Part shown: positions 8,977-17,481 of the stretch, one piece after another
Position numbering within the stretch: position 1 is the first letter of the stretch
How the letters are laid out: the number at the start of each line of letters is the position of its first letter
From: Alteromonadaceae bacterium
Lineage (GTDB): Bacteria; Pseudomonadota; Gammaproteobacteria; Pseudomonadales; Cellvibrionaceae
Direction of reading: 5' to 3'
DNA length: 37,901 nt
Assembly: GCA_002746115.1 (NCBI GenBank)
Contig: NVXL01000002.1
Span: 123,430 to 161,330, forward strand
Translations under genes and position numbers: made by a program
The notes under the pieces: generated by a model
What the model saw: the letters and a program-made list of their open reading frames with translations, nothing else
The model's database searches: none
Told to the model about the DNA's origin: nothing

Positions 8977-10161
8977 TTGGCAAGCGATGAAAGTAAGCAA
9001 GTGCTATCGGAATTTGTAACTAAGCAAGAGTCGTCTTCAGATGAAGAGCTTGACTTGCCTAGGGGGGCTGCAATTAGCAAAAAGCGCCAAACAATTAAGC
9101 GGTTTTTGTTTGTTGGGCTTCCTATTGCTATCTGCCTTTCGGCTCTGCTTATAGGCGCCTATTTCGTTTATGTTGAGCTACAGAAGCAGCAGGCCTTGCT
9201 GCATGATCAGGGCCAAGCGCTTTATCAGCAGCAGCTAGAGATTCAGGCGAATGCTGGACTAATAGCTAAAAACACCAAAGCCGGTTCAGGGCTTCAAGGC
9301 GCTTTTGATGTTAAATTAAGCACAGTAAAGCAGCGCCTAAGTGATGCTGAAAAACGTATTTTTGCTCAAAATAGGCGCCTGTTGTCGATGTCGACCACAT
9401 CGAGAGATGATTGGTTATTGGCTGAGGCGCAATATTTATTAAAGCTAGCTAATCAGCGTGTACTTATTGAAAATAGTGCCGATGGTGCTGACGCTTTGTT
9501 AGCAGAAGCCGATGCGATTTTACGCGACTTAGATGAGCCCGACTTACATATGTTACGCCGTGCTATTGCGGGTGATCTTGCCGCGTTGAGGCTAGCTAAG
9601 CGCATTGATGTTGAAGGTATCTACCTTAATTTAGTGGCCTTGGCTGAGCGAGTTGATTTGTTGCCGCTTAACCGTCAATCCGCACTAACACCTATTATTC
9701 CCACCGAGCAGACCTTAGATAAGGTGCAGTCAGAATCGCTTACTTGGAAGGAAGGCCTATCTCAGAGTTTCTCTAGATTTGTTGACAGTTTGAGCGGCCT
9801 TTACAAGGTTCGTTCGGATGCCGAGCCGCCGAGACCACTGCTGCCTCCAGATGCCAATACATATATCAGTCAGAATTTACGCCTAATATTGGAGAAAACA
9901 CAACTGGCTTTGCTGCGTGAACAGCAAGACATATATAAGCAAAGTTTGGCACAGGCACAGGCGATATTGTGGCGTTATTACCCCGACTCTGAGTTGCGCA
10001 CAGCGTTTTCAGAGTCCATAGTTGATTTGCAAAATAGGGTTATCGTAACCGAATTACCGAATATCTCGACATCCCTCAATCTATTGCATGCTTATATTGA
10101 TGAGCTGCATCAGCTCAACGGCGTTAGCCGGCCAAGTACAAATGGTCAGGGGGCGCAATAA
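8977..10161 (+). CDS. hemX: HemX-family inner-membrane protein
   Basis: A 394-residue protein with a charged cytosolic N-terminus, one membrane helix at about residues 43-69 (FLFVGLPIAICLSALLIGAY) and a long helical periplasmic part with early coiled coil (about 70-130). The family was once called uroporphyrinogen C-methyltransferase, but no methyltransferase motif is present; its exact role in haem synthesis is not settled. The start is TTG, chosen because GGAG sits eight bases upstream and no ATG lies before the membrane helix. Its stop overlaps the hemY ATG by one base (TAATG), showing coupled translation. Confidence 0.88.
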   Translation: MASDESKQVLSEFVTKQESSSDEELDLPRGAAISKKRQTIKRFLFVGLPIAICLSALLIGAYFVYVELQKQQALLHDQGQALYQQQLEIQANAGLIAKNTKAGSGLQGAFDVKLSTVKQRLSDAEKRIFAQNRRLLSMSTTSRDDWLLAEAQYLLKLANQRVLIENSADGADALLAEADAILRDLDEPDLHMLRRAIAGDLAALRLAKRIDVEGIYLNLVALAERVDLLPLNRQSALTPIIPTEQTLDKVQSESLTWKEGLSQSFSRFVDSLSGLYKVRSDAEPPRPLLPPDANTYISQNLRLILEKTQLALLREQQDIYKQSLAQAQAILWRYYPDSELRTAFSESIVDLQNRVIVTELPNISTSLNLLHAYIDELHQLNGVSRPSTNGQGAQ

Positions 10162-11351
10162 TGTTGTTGGTGTTATTGAGTTTATTGGCCCTGCTTACTG
10201 GGTCAGTATTTATGTACTGGCTGGCAAGTAATAATACAGCTGCGGATGGCGGCTATATATTATTCCAGTATGGTAGTTTTTCGTTTGAGACAACGATTGT
10301 TGTTGGTGTTTTGTCGTTGGCATTTATATTTATATTGGCAGTGCCGCTTATTTGGACGATAAAGAAAATAGTAAATCTGCTGTGGGCTAGCTTTCGTTGG
10401 CCTGGGCGCCGAAAGGCTCAAAAGCTAAGCCTCCTAGCCAATGAAGGGTTTGTAGCTTTTTGGGAAGGTAGCTGGTCCGAGGCACTTAAAAAACTTTTAC
10501 TAGCGGCTGATAAACATAGCGAACCATTGATGCACTACTTGGCAGCGGCACAAAGTGCCCATAGGCTAGGGCAAACTGAGCAAGCATACCAATTATTACT
10601 AGAAGCTGAAAAAAACGGTGAGCAACCTGCGGTTGTCGTTGTTGTAAATCGTGCTCGAATGTTACTTGAGGATGGAAAAGTTGACGAGAGTGTAGAGGTG
10701 TTAAATGCACTTCTCGGAAAAGGCGATCGGGGCTCGGCGGTAGTACGGCAATTATATGAAGCTTACCGTGCGCAGCAAAACGGGCTTGCGATGGCGGCTA
10801 TCCTACCAGATCTAAAATCCCGAAAATTGCTTAGCGAGAGCGCTCTGATTGAGACGGAGAGAAATATTTACTTGGCCGAGCTAAGTGCGTGTAGCAAGTT
10901 AGGTGATGAGAAAAACCCGCTTGCCCTTTTGTGGAAAAAAATCCCCAAAAGTTTTCAAAAAGACGTAGTTATCATCGCGGCCTATGCCGAAGCGCTTAAT
11001 GGTGCCGGTGATACTTCTCAAGCGAAGATTTTACTTGAGAAGACGCTCAACAAACAGTGGCACCCCTGTTTGTTGCAGGCTTATGGGAATCTTAACTTTG
11101 AGGATCTATCGGCAGTGTTAGTTATGCTTAAAGCTTGGCTTGAAAAACGTGAGTCAGATGCGGCGCTGTTATTATTGGCCGCTCGATTGTCGGTTAAAAA
11201 CGGCGGTATTGACGATGGCTTTAGCTACTACGCGCAGTCGCTGGATAGTGAAAATAGTCGTGAGGTGCAAAACGAGTTGGCTGATCTGGCATTTGCGCAG
11301 GGGCAATTTGATATGGCAAGTCAGTTATACCGACAAGTGCTAGCGAGTTAA
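10161..11351 (+). CDS. hemY: HemY-family TPR protein
   Basis: A 396-residue inner-membrane protein with two N-terminal membrane helices (about 1-20 and 42-66) followed by helical tetratricopeptide-like repeats (clear around residues 95-180 and 285-395, for example [30 protein letters not shown]). It matches HemY_N plus TPR proteins found after hemX in gammaproteobacteria. It is not the Bacillus protoporphyrinogen oxidase of the same name. It is the last gene of the hem operon; its stop overlaps the stop of convergent ubiD, leaving no room for a terminator. Confidence 0.9.
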   Translation: MLLVLLSLLALLTGSVFMYWLASNNTAADGGYILFQYGSFSFETTIVVGVLSLAFIFILAVPLIWTIKKIVNLLWASFRWPGRRKAQKLSLLANEGFVAFWEGSWSEALKKLLLAADKHSEPLMHYLAAAQSAHRLGQTEQAYQLLLEAEKNGEQPAVVVVVNRARMLLEDGKVDESVEVLNALLGKGDRGSAVVRQLYEAYRAQQNGLAMAAILPDLKSRKLLSESALIETERNIYLAELSACSKLGDEKNPLALLWKKIPKSFQKDVVIIAAYAEALNGAGDTSQAKILLEKTLNKQWHPCLLQAYGNLNFEDLSAVLVMLKAWLEKRESDAALLLLAARLSVKNGGIDDGFSYYAQSLDSENSREVQNELADLAFAQGQFDMASQLYRQVLAS

Positions 11352-12814
11352 TCTATTCCTAGATCGTCCCAACGCTGATCAACTTTGTCTTTTATTTCTT
11401 GAGTCATACTAATGGGCTCACCCCATTCGCGCTGGGTTTCTCCCGGCCACTTGTTGGTCGCATCAATCCCCATCTTCGAGCCTAGGCCTGATACAGGTGA
11501 GGCAAAATCTAGATAATCAATTGGGGTGTTATCTATTAGAGTCGTATCTCTGCTTGGGTCTACGCGTGTTGTAAGCGCCCAAATCACGTCTTCCCAATTG
11601 CGAGCGTCCACATCATCATCAGTGACGATGATAAATTTGGTATACATAAATTGCCGTAAAAAAGACCAAACCCCCATCATGACGCGTTTTGCGTGACCTG
11701 GGTATTGCTTTTTGATCGTCACCACCGCCATGCGATAAGAGCAGCCTTCTGGTGGAAGGTAAAAGTCAACAATTTCAGGGAATTGTTTTCTAAGCAGTGG
11801 TATGAATACTTCGTTTAGCGCAAGACCTAAAATTGCTGGCTCATCAGGTGGTCGGCCGGTATATGTGCTGTGGTAGATCGGGTCTTTACGGTGAGTAATT
11901 TTAGTTACTGTAAAAACAGGGAAGGATTCCACTTCATTGTAGTAACCGGTGTGGTCACCAAAGGGGCCTTCGTCTGCCATTTCACCGGGGGCAATGTAGC
12001 CTTCGAGAATAAACTCTGCCGAGGCGGGTACTTGCAGGTCGTTGGTTGTGCTTTGGGTGACTTCGGTTTTACTACCGCGTAGCAAGCCCGCAAAGGCATA
12101 TTCGCTGAGGGTGTCAGGTACCGGCGTTACTGCACCTAAAATAGTCGCAGGGTCAGCACCAAGCGCTACAGAGACTGGGAAGTTCTCCCCTGGGTGAGCT
12201 TCTTGCCATTCTTTAAAATCCAATGCCCCACCACGGTGACTTAGCCAGCGCATAATCAACTTATTACGGTCGATCAATTGCATGCGGTAAATTCCGAGGT
12301 TTTGGCGTTTTTTATTTGGACCTTTTGTGATGACGAGAGGCCATGTGACCAGAGGTGCTACATCACCGGGCCAGCAGGTTTGTATTGGGATTTTATGTAA
12401 ATCTACTTGATTGGCTTCGATGAGAATTTGCTGGCATACGGCGCGCGAAACTTTCTTGGGCGTCATATTTAAAACCTGTTTAAATACAGGTAATTTGCTC
12501 CAAGCGTCTCTTAAACTCTCGGGAGGTTCGGGTTCTTTTAGAAAGGCGAGTAGTTCACCGACTTCTCTTAACGAGTCTGTGCTTTCTTGTCCCATGCCGA
12601 GTGCGACACGCTCAGGGGTACCGAATAGATTGGCTAGGACTGGAATGTCGTAGCCTTCAACGTTTTCAAACAGTAAAGCCGGACCGCCTTTACGTAGTGT
12701 GCGGTCACATATTTCTGTTATTTCTAATTCGCAGCTAACCTCTTGTTGGATGCGTTTTAGAAGCCCTTTCTTTTCAAGCAGGGAAATAAAGTCGCGAAGA
12801 TCTTTAAATTTCAT
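11348..12814 (-). CDS. ubiD: UbiD decarboxylase (4-hydroxy-3-polyprenylbenzoate decarboxylase)
   Basis: A 488-residue enzyme of ubiquinone synthesis that removes the carboxyl group from the prenylated ring and needs prenylated FMN made by UbiX (not in this window). UbiD features are present: [21 protein letters not shown] start, [51 protein letters not shown], the [11 protein letters not shown] segment and the C-terminal [10 protein letters not shown]. Length is close to E. coli UbiD (497). It lies 47 bases after rho on the same strand, so rho read-through may express it; the gap holds only a weak AT-rich stem near the rho stop. Confidence 0.96.
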   Translation of the reverse strand: MKFKDLRDFISLLEKKGLLKRIQQEVSCELEITEICDRTLRKGGPALLFENVEGYDIPVLANLFGTPERVALGMGQESTDSLREVGELLAFLKEPEPPESLRDAWSKLPVFKQVLNMTPKKVSRAVCQQILIEANQVDLHKIPIQTCWPGDVAPLVTWPLVITKGPNKKRQNLGIYRMQLIDRNKLIMRWLSHRGGALDFKEWQEAHPGENFPVSVALGADPATILGAVTPVPDTLSEYAFAGLLRGSKTEVTQSTTNDLQVPASAEFILEGYIAPGEMADEGPFGDHTGYYNEVESFPVFTVTKITHRKDPIYHSTYTGRPPDEPAILGLALNEVFIPLLRKQFPEIVDFYLPPEGCSYRMAVVTIKKQYPGHAKRVMMGVWSFLRQFMYTKFIIVTDDDVDARNWEDVIWALTTRVDPSRDTTLIDNTPIDYLDFASPVSGLGSKMGIDATNKWPGETQREWGEPISMTQEIKDKVDQRWDDLGID

Positions 12815-12861
12815 TAGTCAGGGCACTAAGTTAAGCGGGTTTAATAAACAGGTTAGATTGT

Positions 12862-14121
12862 TTATTTCGATTTCATTGAAAGAAAGAATTCATCATTCGT
12901 TTTGAAGTCTTTAATTTTGTCGAGTAAGAATTCTGTTGCAGCCGTATCTTCCATCGCGTGCAATATTTTTCTTAAGATCCATACCCGTGACAGCTCGTCT
13001 TCTTTCATTAGAAGATCTTCACGTCGAGTGCCGGAGCGTCGAACATTAATAGCTGGGTAAACACGTCTTTCGGCAATTTTCCGGTCGAGGTGTAATTCAA
13101 GGTTACCAGTACCTTTAAATTCTTCGTAAATGACTTCATCCATTTTGGAACCGGTATCGATTAGAGCTGTTGCTATAATGGATAAGCTTCCGCCTTCTTC
13201 GATGTTTCGTGCAGCACCGAAGAAACGCTTTGGTCTTTCGAGTGCGTGCGCATCGACACCACCGGTTAATACCTTGCCTGATGAAGGAATAACGGTGTTG
13301 TAGGCACGTGCGAGTCGGGTAATGGAGTCAAGCAAAATGACAACGTCACGCTTATGCTCAGCAAGTCGCTTGGCGCGTTCGATTACCATTTCGGCCACTT
13401 GTACGTGACGTGCAGGTGGTTCATCAAAGGTGGAGGCAACTACTTCGCCGCGCACTGAGCGCTGCATTTCGGTTACTTCTTCTGGGCGTTCATCAATTAG
13501 CAATACAATTAGATGACACTCTGGATTGTTACGAGTAATCGCTTGGGCAATATTCTGCATCATAATCGTTTTACCCGCTTTCGGGGGAGCAACAATTAAG
13601 CCGCGTTGGCCTTTACCGATAGGAGAGGTTAAATCGATAACACGGCCAGTCAAATCTTCAGAGGAGCCGTTGCCCGCTTCTAGCGTCATGCGCTGAGTTG
13701 GAAATAAAGGCGTGAGGTTCTCGAAAAGTATTTTGTTGCGTGAGCTTTCAGGCTTGTCGAAATTAATTTCGCTAACCTTAAGCATGGCGAAATAACGCTC
13801 ACCTTCTTTTGGAGGTCGAATCTTGCCGGCGATAGTATCGCCAGTTCTGAGATTAAAGCGCCGTATTTGGCTAGGCGAGACATAAATGTCGTCGGGGCCT
13901 GCAAGGTAGGAGGAGTCAGCTGATCGTAAAAAGCCAAAGCCGTCTTGAAGTATTTCGAGTACGCCGTCTCCGTAAATATCTTCGCCGCTACGAGCGTGCT
14001 TTTTCAGAATGTTGAAGATGACGTCTTGTTTGCGTGAACGAGCTAAATTTTCCATGCCCATTTCATTAGCAATATCGATAAGCTCTTCAATGGGTTTGGT
14101 TTTAAGATCGGTGAGATTCAT
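12862..14121 (-). CDS. rho: Transcription termination factor Rho
   Basis: A 419-residue hexameric RNA-dependent ATPase that ends transcription. It has the N-terminal Rho-N helices (1-45), the cold-shock-like RNA domain with RNP1 (DGFGFLR, 60-66), the Walker A loop APPKAGKT at about 178-185, [12 protein letters not shown], the Walker B segment [16 protein letters not shown], the Q/R-loop region ([11 protein letters not shown]) and C-terminal GTRREDLL. Length equals E. coli Rho (419). It starts at an ATG with only a weak ribosome site. A long leader with a good promoter lies upstream, in line with Rho controlling its own synthesis. Confidence 0.98.
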   Translation of the reverse strand: MNLTDLKTKPIEELIDIANEMGMENLARSRKQDVIFNILKKHARSGEDIYGDGVLEILQDGFGFLRSADSSYLAGPDDIYVSPSQIRRFNLRTGDTIAGKIRPPKEGERYFAMLKVSEINFDKPESSRNKILFENLTPLFPTQRMTLEAGNGSSEDLTGRVIDLTSPIGKGQRGLIVAPPKAGKTIMMQNIAQAITRNNPECHLIVLLIDERPEEVTEMQRSVRGEVVASTFDEPPARHVQVAEMVIERAKRLAEHKRDVVILLDSITRLARAYNTVIPSSGKVLTGGVDAHALERPKRFFGAARNIEEGGSLSIIATALIDTGSKMDEVIYEEFKGTGNLELHLDRKIAERRVYPAINVRRSGTRREDLLMKEDELSRVWILRKILHAMEDTAATEFLLDKIKDFKTNDEFFLSMKSK

Positions 14122-14404
14122 ATGCCTGTTATTTTCCTTCGGGCCACGGGTGCGTGGAATTATTTAGCCGAATTAATGAGTAGCTGTTCAGAGAACGTAT
14201 GTGCGTGCAAAGTAAATTTTCGCTTGAATAGTTCGACGAGTGATTAGTTGTGAAGAGTGGCTGACTTAATTTTAGCCTATGCTTGCAGGTCAAATGACCG
14301 AAGCTCCAAAATTCTTATAGACCGCTCCGTTTAAACGTCTGCGTATGAATGCCCGCGGGGAAAGGTAAAACGGAAGTGCGAATCGTATGATTGAATGCAG
14401 TATA
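14122..14404 (-). promoter_or_regulatory. rho leader with candidate Rho-utilisation region
   Basis: From the predicted start near 14392 to the rho ATG is a leader of about 270 bases with no ATG on the minus strand, so no leader peptide is evident. In RNA sense the part at 14224-14260 is rich in C and poor in G (two G in 37), as expected of a rut site. Short stems exist at 14288-14299 (GGTCA/TGACC) and 14144-14157 (CCACG/CGTGG, just before rho). E. coli rho is also preceded by a roughly 250-base leader where Rho ends its own transcription. The parallel is inference. Confidence 0.55.
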
Positions 14405-14427
14405 GCGGTAATCATGTGCTTGTGCAA
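14399..14427 (-). promoter_or_regulatory. Sigma-70-type promoter for rho
   Basis: On the minus strand TTGCAC (14422-14427) and TATACT (14399-14404) are separated by exactly 17 bases. This is a near-consensus vegetative promoter reading towards rho, with a predicted start near 14392. It lies in the 463-base gap between trxA and rho; the trxA-proximal rest of that gap holds the trxA terminator and otherwise nothing I can name. Confidence 0.65.
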
Positions 14428-14534
14428 ATAGGAGCCGCGTCAATATGAAAAGCTTTACTTTACTGAGTATCTGTCATGCGCTGTTCGCATTATAGATACT
14501 GCTGTTTAGTGCAAATTACGTAGTGTAAATAGAA

Positions 14535-14556
14535 TCGCTAGCGTGTGTGCTAGCGA
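14535..14556 (-). terminator. Hairpin terminator after trxA
   Basis: An 8-base perfect stem (TCGCTAGC/GCTAGCGA) with a 6-base loop lies 29 bases past the trxA stop. On the minus strand it is followed by TTCTATTT, a moderate U-run. It separates trxA from the rho promoter. Confidence 0.6.
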
Positions 14557-14584
14557 CATATTTTATATTGCTTTAAATCGTTGA

Positions 14585-14911
14585 CTATAAGCCGCTGTCA
14601 ATAAAGTCTTTGAGCTGTGCTTTTGACAATGCGCCAACTTTAGTGCCAACAGCGTGACCATCTTTAAATAACATCAGGGTGGGGATGCCACGAATGTTGA
14701 ATTTTGCGGGTGTTTCGGGGTTGCCGTCGACATCCATTTTGCAGATTTTAACCTTGCTGCCGTATTCGCCCGCGAGCTCGTCGAGTATAGGTGCAATCAT
14801 TTTACATGGGCCACACCATGCCGCCCAAAAATCGACTAATACTGCGCCTTCTGCACCTAATACATCTTTTTCAAAGCTGGCGTCGCCAACACTTACGATA
14901 GCTTCACTCAT
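14585..14911 (-). CDS. trxA: Thioredoxin 1
   Basis: A 108-residue cytosolic disulphide reductase. The active site WCGPC gives Cys33 and Cys36, followed by [11 protein letters not shown], the buried Asp in LVDFWAAW and the cis-proline loop [12 protein letters not shown]. The frame is open 27 codons further upstream (to 14992), but the ATG at 14911 ([10 protein letters not shown]) gives the family length, and GGAG stands eight bases before it. It lies between rho and ppk1, all on the minus strand. In Pseudomonas ppx is found between trxA and ppk; here it is absent. Confidence 0.97.
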   Translation of the reverse strand: MSEAIVSVGDASFEKDVLGAEGAVLVDFWAAWCGPCKMIAPILDELAGEYGSKVKICKMDVDGNPETPAKFNIRGIPTLMLFKDGHAVGTKVGALSKAQLKDFIDSGL

Positions 14912-15122
14912 AACAAAATCTCCAATCCCAAAATTCATTTGCAGTAATGATAAGTACAGATACCGATAGTTACAATACCCATGCGAACTCAATGACCCTA
15001 AATAAGATACTCTATTTCATTTACGATCATGGCAATGCTATACATAATCAGGGCGCTTTGTTTTTTTTCAAGTGTGAATCATTCGACTAATTTGTAGGGC
15101 GATATTGTTGGTCGATTTTGAT

Positions 15123-17216
15123 TCACGATGATAGTCGTGTAAGAAGCTCACTTTGCACGCCTTGTGCACCTTCCTCAGAGAGGTGTTGGTAGTTGCCGTC
15201 TTCTTGCAGTAGCCATGTTTGTTTTGTGTCGTTAACGTACAGCATCAGTTCTTCATAAACGCGCTGAGCGAGCGATGGTTGATCCACAGGGAAGCAGGTT
15301 TCAACGCGGCGGTTGAGGTTGCGTTCCATTAAATCGGCGCTGGCACAATAGAGCTTATTTGGGCCGTGTTTAAAATAATAAACCCGAGTATGTTCTAGAA
15401 ACCGCCCGAGAACAGAGATTACGCGAATGGTTTCGGATACTCCCGGGATGCCTGGGCGCAAGCCACACATGCCGCGTACGATAAGGTCAATCCTAACACC
15501 GCTTTGCGAGGCTTTATAAAGGGCTTGGATCAATTTTGGCTCGGTCAGACCATTACATTTGAGTATGATATGACCCTTGCTGCCGTCATTTTGAGCCTTG
15601 ATTTCACCCTCGATTAAGCGAATGAGCTGGCGCTTAAGTGTAAACGGCGCGTGCAAGAGCTTATACATTCGTTCCGTTTGCCCCATGCCGGTGAGTTGTT
15701 GGAAAACGCGATGAACATCCTCCCCCATAACTGGGTCGGCTGTTAGGAGTGAGTAATCGGTGTAGGCGCGGGCATTGCCTGCGTGATAATTACCGGTGCC
15801 TAAGTGAATGTAGCGTTTGAGCTTGCCGCTGCTTTTTTCTTTTTTCACGATAAGAATCATTTTGGCGTGAGTTTTATAGCCCACTACGCCATAAACGACG
15901 ACGGCTCCCGCCTCTTGGAGGCGGCTAGCTAGCTCTAGGTTTTCTTCTTCATCAAAGCGTGCGCGAAGCTCAACTACTACAGTGACTTCTTTGTTGTTAC
16001 GTGCGGCGTCAATGAGCGCTTCGACAATCGCTGAGTTGGTGCCTGCGCGGTATAGGGTTTGCTTGATCGCGACAACTTCGGGGTCTTTCGCGGCTTGCTT
16101 GAGAAGCTGTGTTACCGGAGCAAAGGACTCAAAAGGGTGGTGTAATAAAAAGTCTTTACGCTCAATTGCATCAAAGATATTGTCTTTACGTGTGAGGCCT
16201 TTTGGTATTTTAGGCGTCATCGGCGGGTATTCTAAGTCCGGACGTTTAACAATGGCGGGGACTCGAAATAGGCGCTTTAAATTAACCGGCCCGTTCACAC
16301 GATATAACTCAGTTTCGGTTAACCCGACCTCTTTTAATAAAAAGTCCGTCAGCGGCTCGGGGCAGTTATCGGCCACTTCTAATCTTACAGCGGTGCCAAA
16401 ACGACGGGAGTGTAGCTCGCCTCGCAGTGCACGAGCAAGATCGTCGATGCCTTCGGTATCGACATCGAGATCCGCATTACGTGTAATACGGAATTGGTAA
16501 CAGCCCTGTACTTTCATACCCGGAAATAAGCGGTCTGCGTGAGCATGAATCATCGAGGAAAGGAAAATAAAATTCTTACCCGGCTCGCCAAGCTCTGGGG
16601 GTAACTCGATTAGACGTGGCAGTGAGCGTGGAGCCGGTAATATCGCGTAATTTAGGTTGCGGCCAAAGGCGTCGGTTCCCTCAAGTTTCACAATAAAATT
16701 GAGGCTTTTGTTTACCAGGCGAGGGAAGGGGTGGGCCGGGTCGATTCCGATGGGGCTGGCGATGGGGAGAATTTCGCGATTAACGTAGTCTTTAACCCAT
16801 TTTGATTGCGCTTTTGTCCACTTATTGCGCCGTAAAAAACGGATGCCCTCGTGCTCAAGTGCGGGCATGAGTATGTTGTTGAGAACCTCGTATTGCTTGG
16901 TGACGGTCTCGTGGCATATTTTGCTGACTTCGCGTAGGACGATATTTGGGTGAATGCCATCGGGGCCTGTGGTTTCACGGCCAATTTGGATGCTCTGCAT
17001 TAAGCCTGCGACTCGAATCTCAAAAAACTCGTCGAGATTGGAGCTGAATATTAATAAAAATTTTAGTCGTTCCAGCAGCGGGTGCTCTTCGTCTAGCGCT
17101 TGCGCTAAAACTCTGGCGTTGAAGGCGAGGTTGCTGAGTTCCCGGTTGATGTAGTACGCAGGGTTATCTAGTGCTAGCTTCTCAGGCACTGTGTTGTCGT
17201 TACTGACTGTGGTCAT
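15123..17216 (-). CDS. ppk1: Polyphosphate kinase 1
   Basis: A 697-residue enzyme that makes inorganic polyphosphate from ATP and can run in reverse. It has the N-terminal domain (INRELSNLAFNARVL, FLLIFSSNLDEFFEIRVAG), the head domain and two C-terminal phospholipase-D-like domains. The catalytic histidines match E. coli His435 and His454: His450 in YKTHAKM and His471 in YIHLGTGN. RARFDEEENLELASRLQEAG and the C-terminal GRFLEHTRVYYF, SADLMERNLNRRVE are also typical. It begins at ATG after a weak AAGGGG-like site. A 211-base gap with no clear terminator follows before trxA. The 265 bases upstream show no gene and no Pho-box-like repeat that I recognise. Confidence 0.97.
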   Translation of the reverse strand: MTTVSNDNTVPEKLALDNPAYYINRELSNLAFNARVLAQALDEEHPLLERLKFLLIFSSNLDEFFEIRVAGLMQSIQIGRETTGPDGIHPNIVLREVSKICHETVTKQYEVLNNILMPALEHEGIRFLRRNKWTKAQSKWVKDYVNREILPIASPIGIDPAHPFPRLVNKSLNFIVKLEGTDAFGRNLNYAILPAPRSLPRLIELPPELGEPGKNFIFLSSMIHAHADRLFPGMKVQGCYQFRITRNADLDVDTEGIDDLARALRGELHSRRFGTAVRLEVADNCPEPLTDFLLKEVGLTETELYRVNGPVNLKRLFRVPAIVKRPDLEYPPMTPKIPKGLTRKDNIFDAIERKDFLLHHPFESFAPVTQLLKQAAKDPEVVAIKQTLYRAGTNSAIVEALIDAARNNKEVTVVVELRARFDEEENLELASRLQEAGAVVVYGVVGYKTHAKMILIVKKEKSSGKLKRYIHLGTGNYHAGNARAYTDYSLLTADPVMGEDVHRVFQQLTGMGQTERMYKLLHAPFTLKRQLIRLIEGEIKAQNDGSKGHIILKCNGLTEPKLIQALYKASQSGVRIDLIVRGMCGLRPGIPGVSETIRVISVLGRFLEHTRVYYFKHGPNKLYCASADLMERNLNRRVETCFPVDQPSLAQRVYEELMLYVNDTKQTWLLQEDGNYQHLSEEGAQGVQSELLTRLSS

Positions 17217-17481
17217 TGAAGGTGAATCCCCTTGCCGCCTACCGATTGGCGATCATGTTCTAGCGTGTTGTGAATGTGTTATCTGTTGGCGAGTATTGGC
17301 ATTGCTCAAGCGAGTGTTGCAGAGTTTTGATGATATGTTTGAAACGCATGGCGCGCATGGGCGCATAAATAGCCTGATGTATGCCTTGTGTCGTATTGTA
17401 CATCGCTTGCGTTAGTTTCCGGTTAACCTACAGGGTCGTTCGAAGGATTTGAGTGGCAAGGTAATAATTAGCGAGTAGCTA

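Noticed and set aside
12843-12866. AATAAACA/TGTTTATT stem at the end of rho
   Set aside because: All but two pairs are A-T, it overlaps the rho stop and no U-run follows; too weak to call a terminator.
14912-14992. Longer trxA start with 27 extra residues
   Set aside because: Thioredoxin 1 is about 108 residues and a good GGAG precedes the ATG at 14911.
15982-16500. 172-codon open frame antisense to ppk1
   Set aside because: It lies wholly within ppk1, has low-complexity Ser/Arg content, no ribosome site and no recognisable domain; it is a mirror of the ppk1 codon pattern.
17191-17415. Possible small gene in the gap beyond ppk1 (74 codons, plus strand)
   Set aside because: It starts inside the ppk1 N-terminus on the other strand, has no ribosome site or domain, and composition does not look coding.
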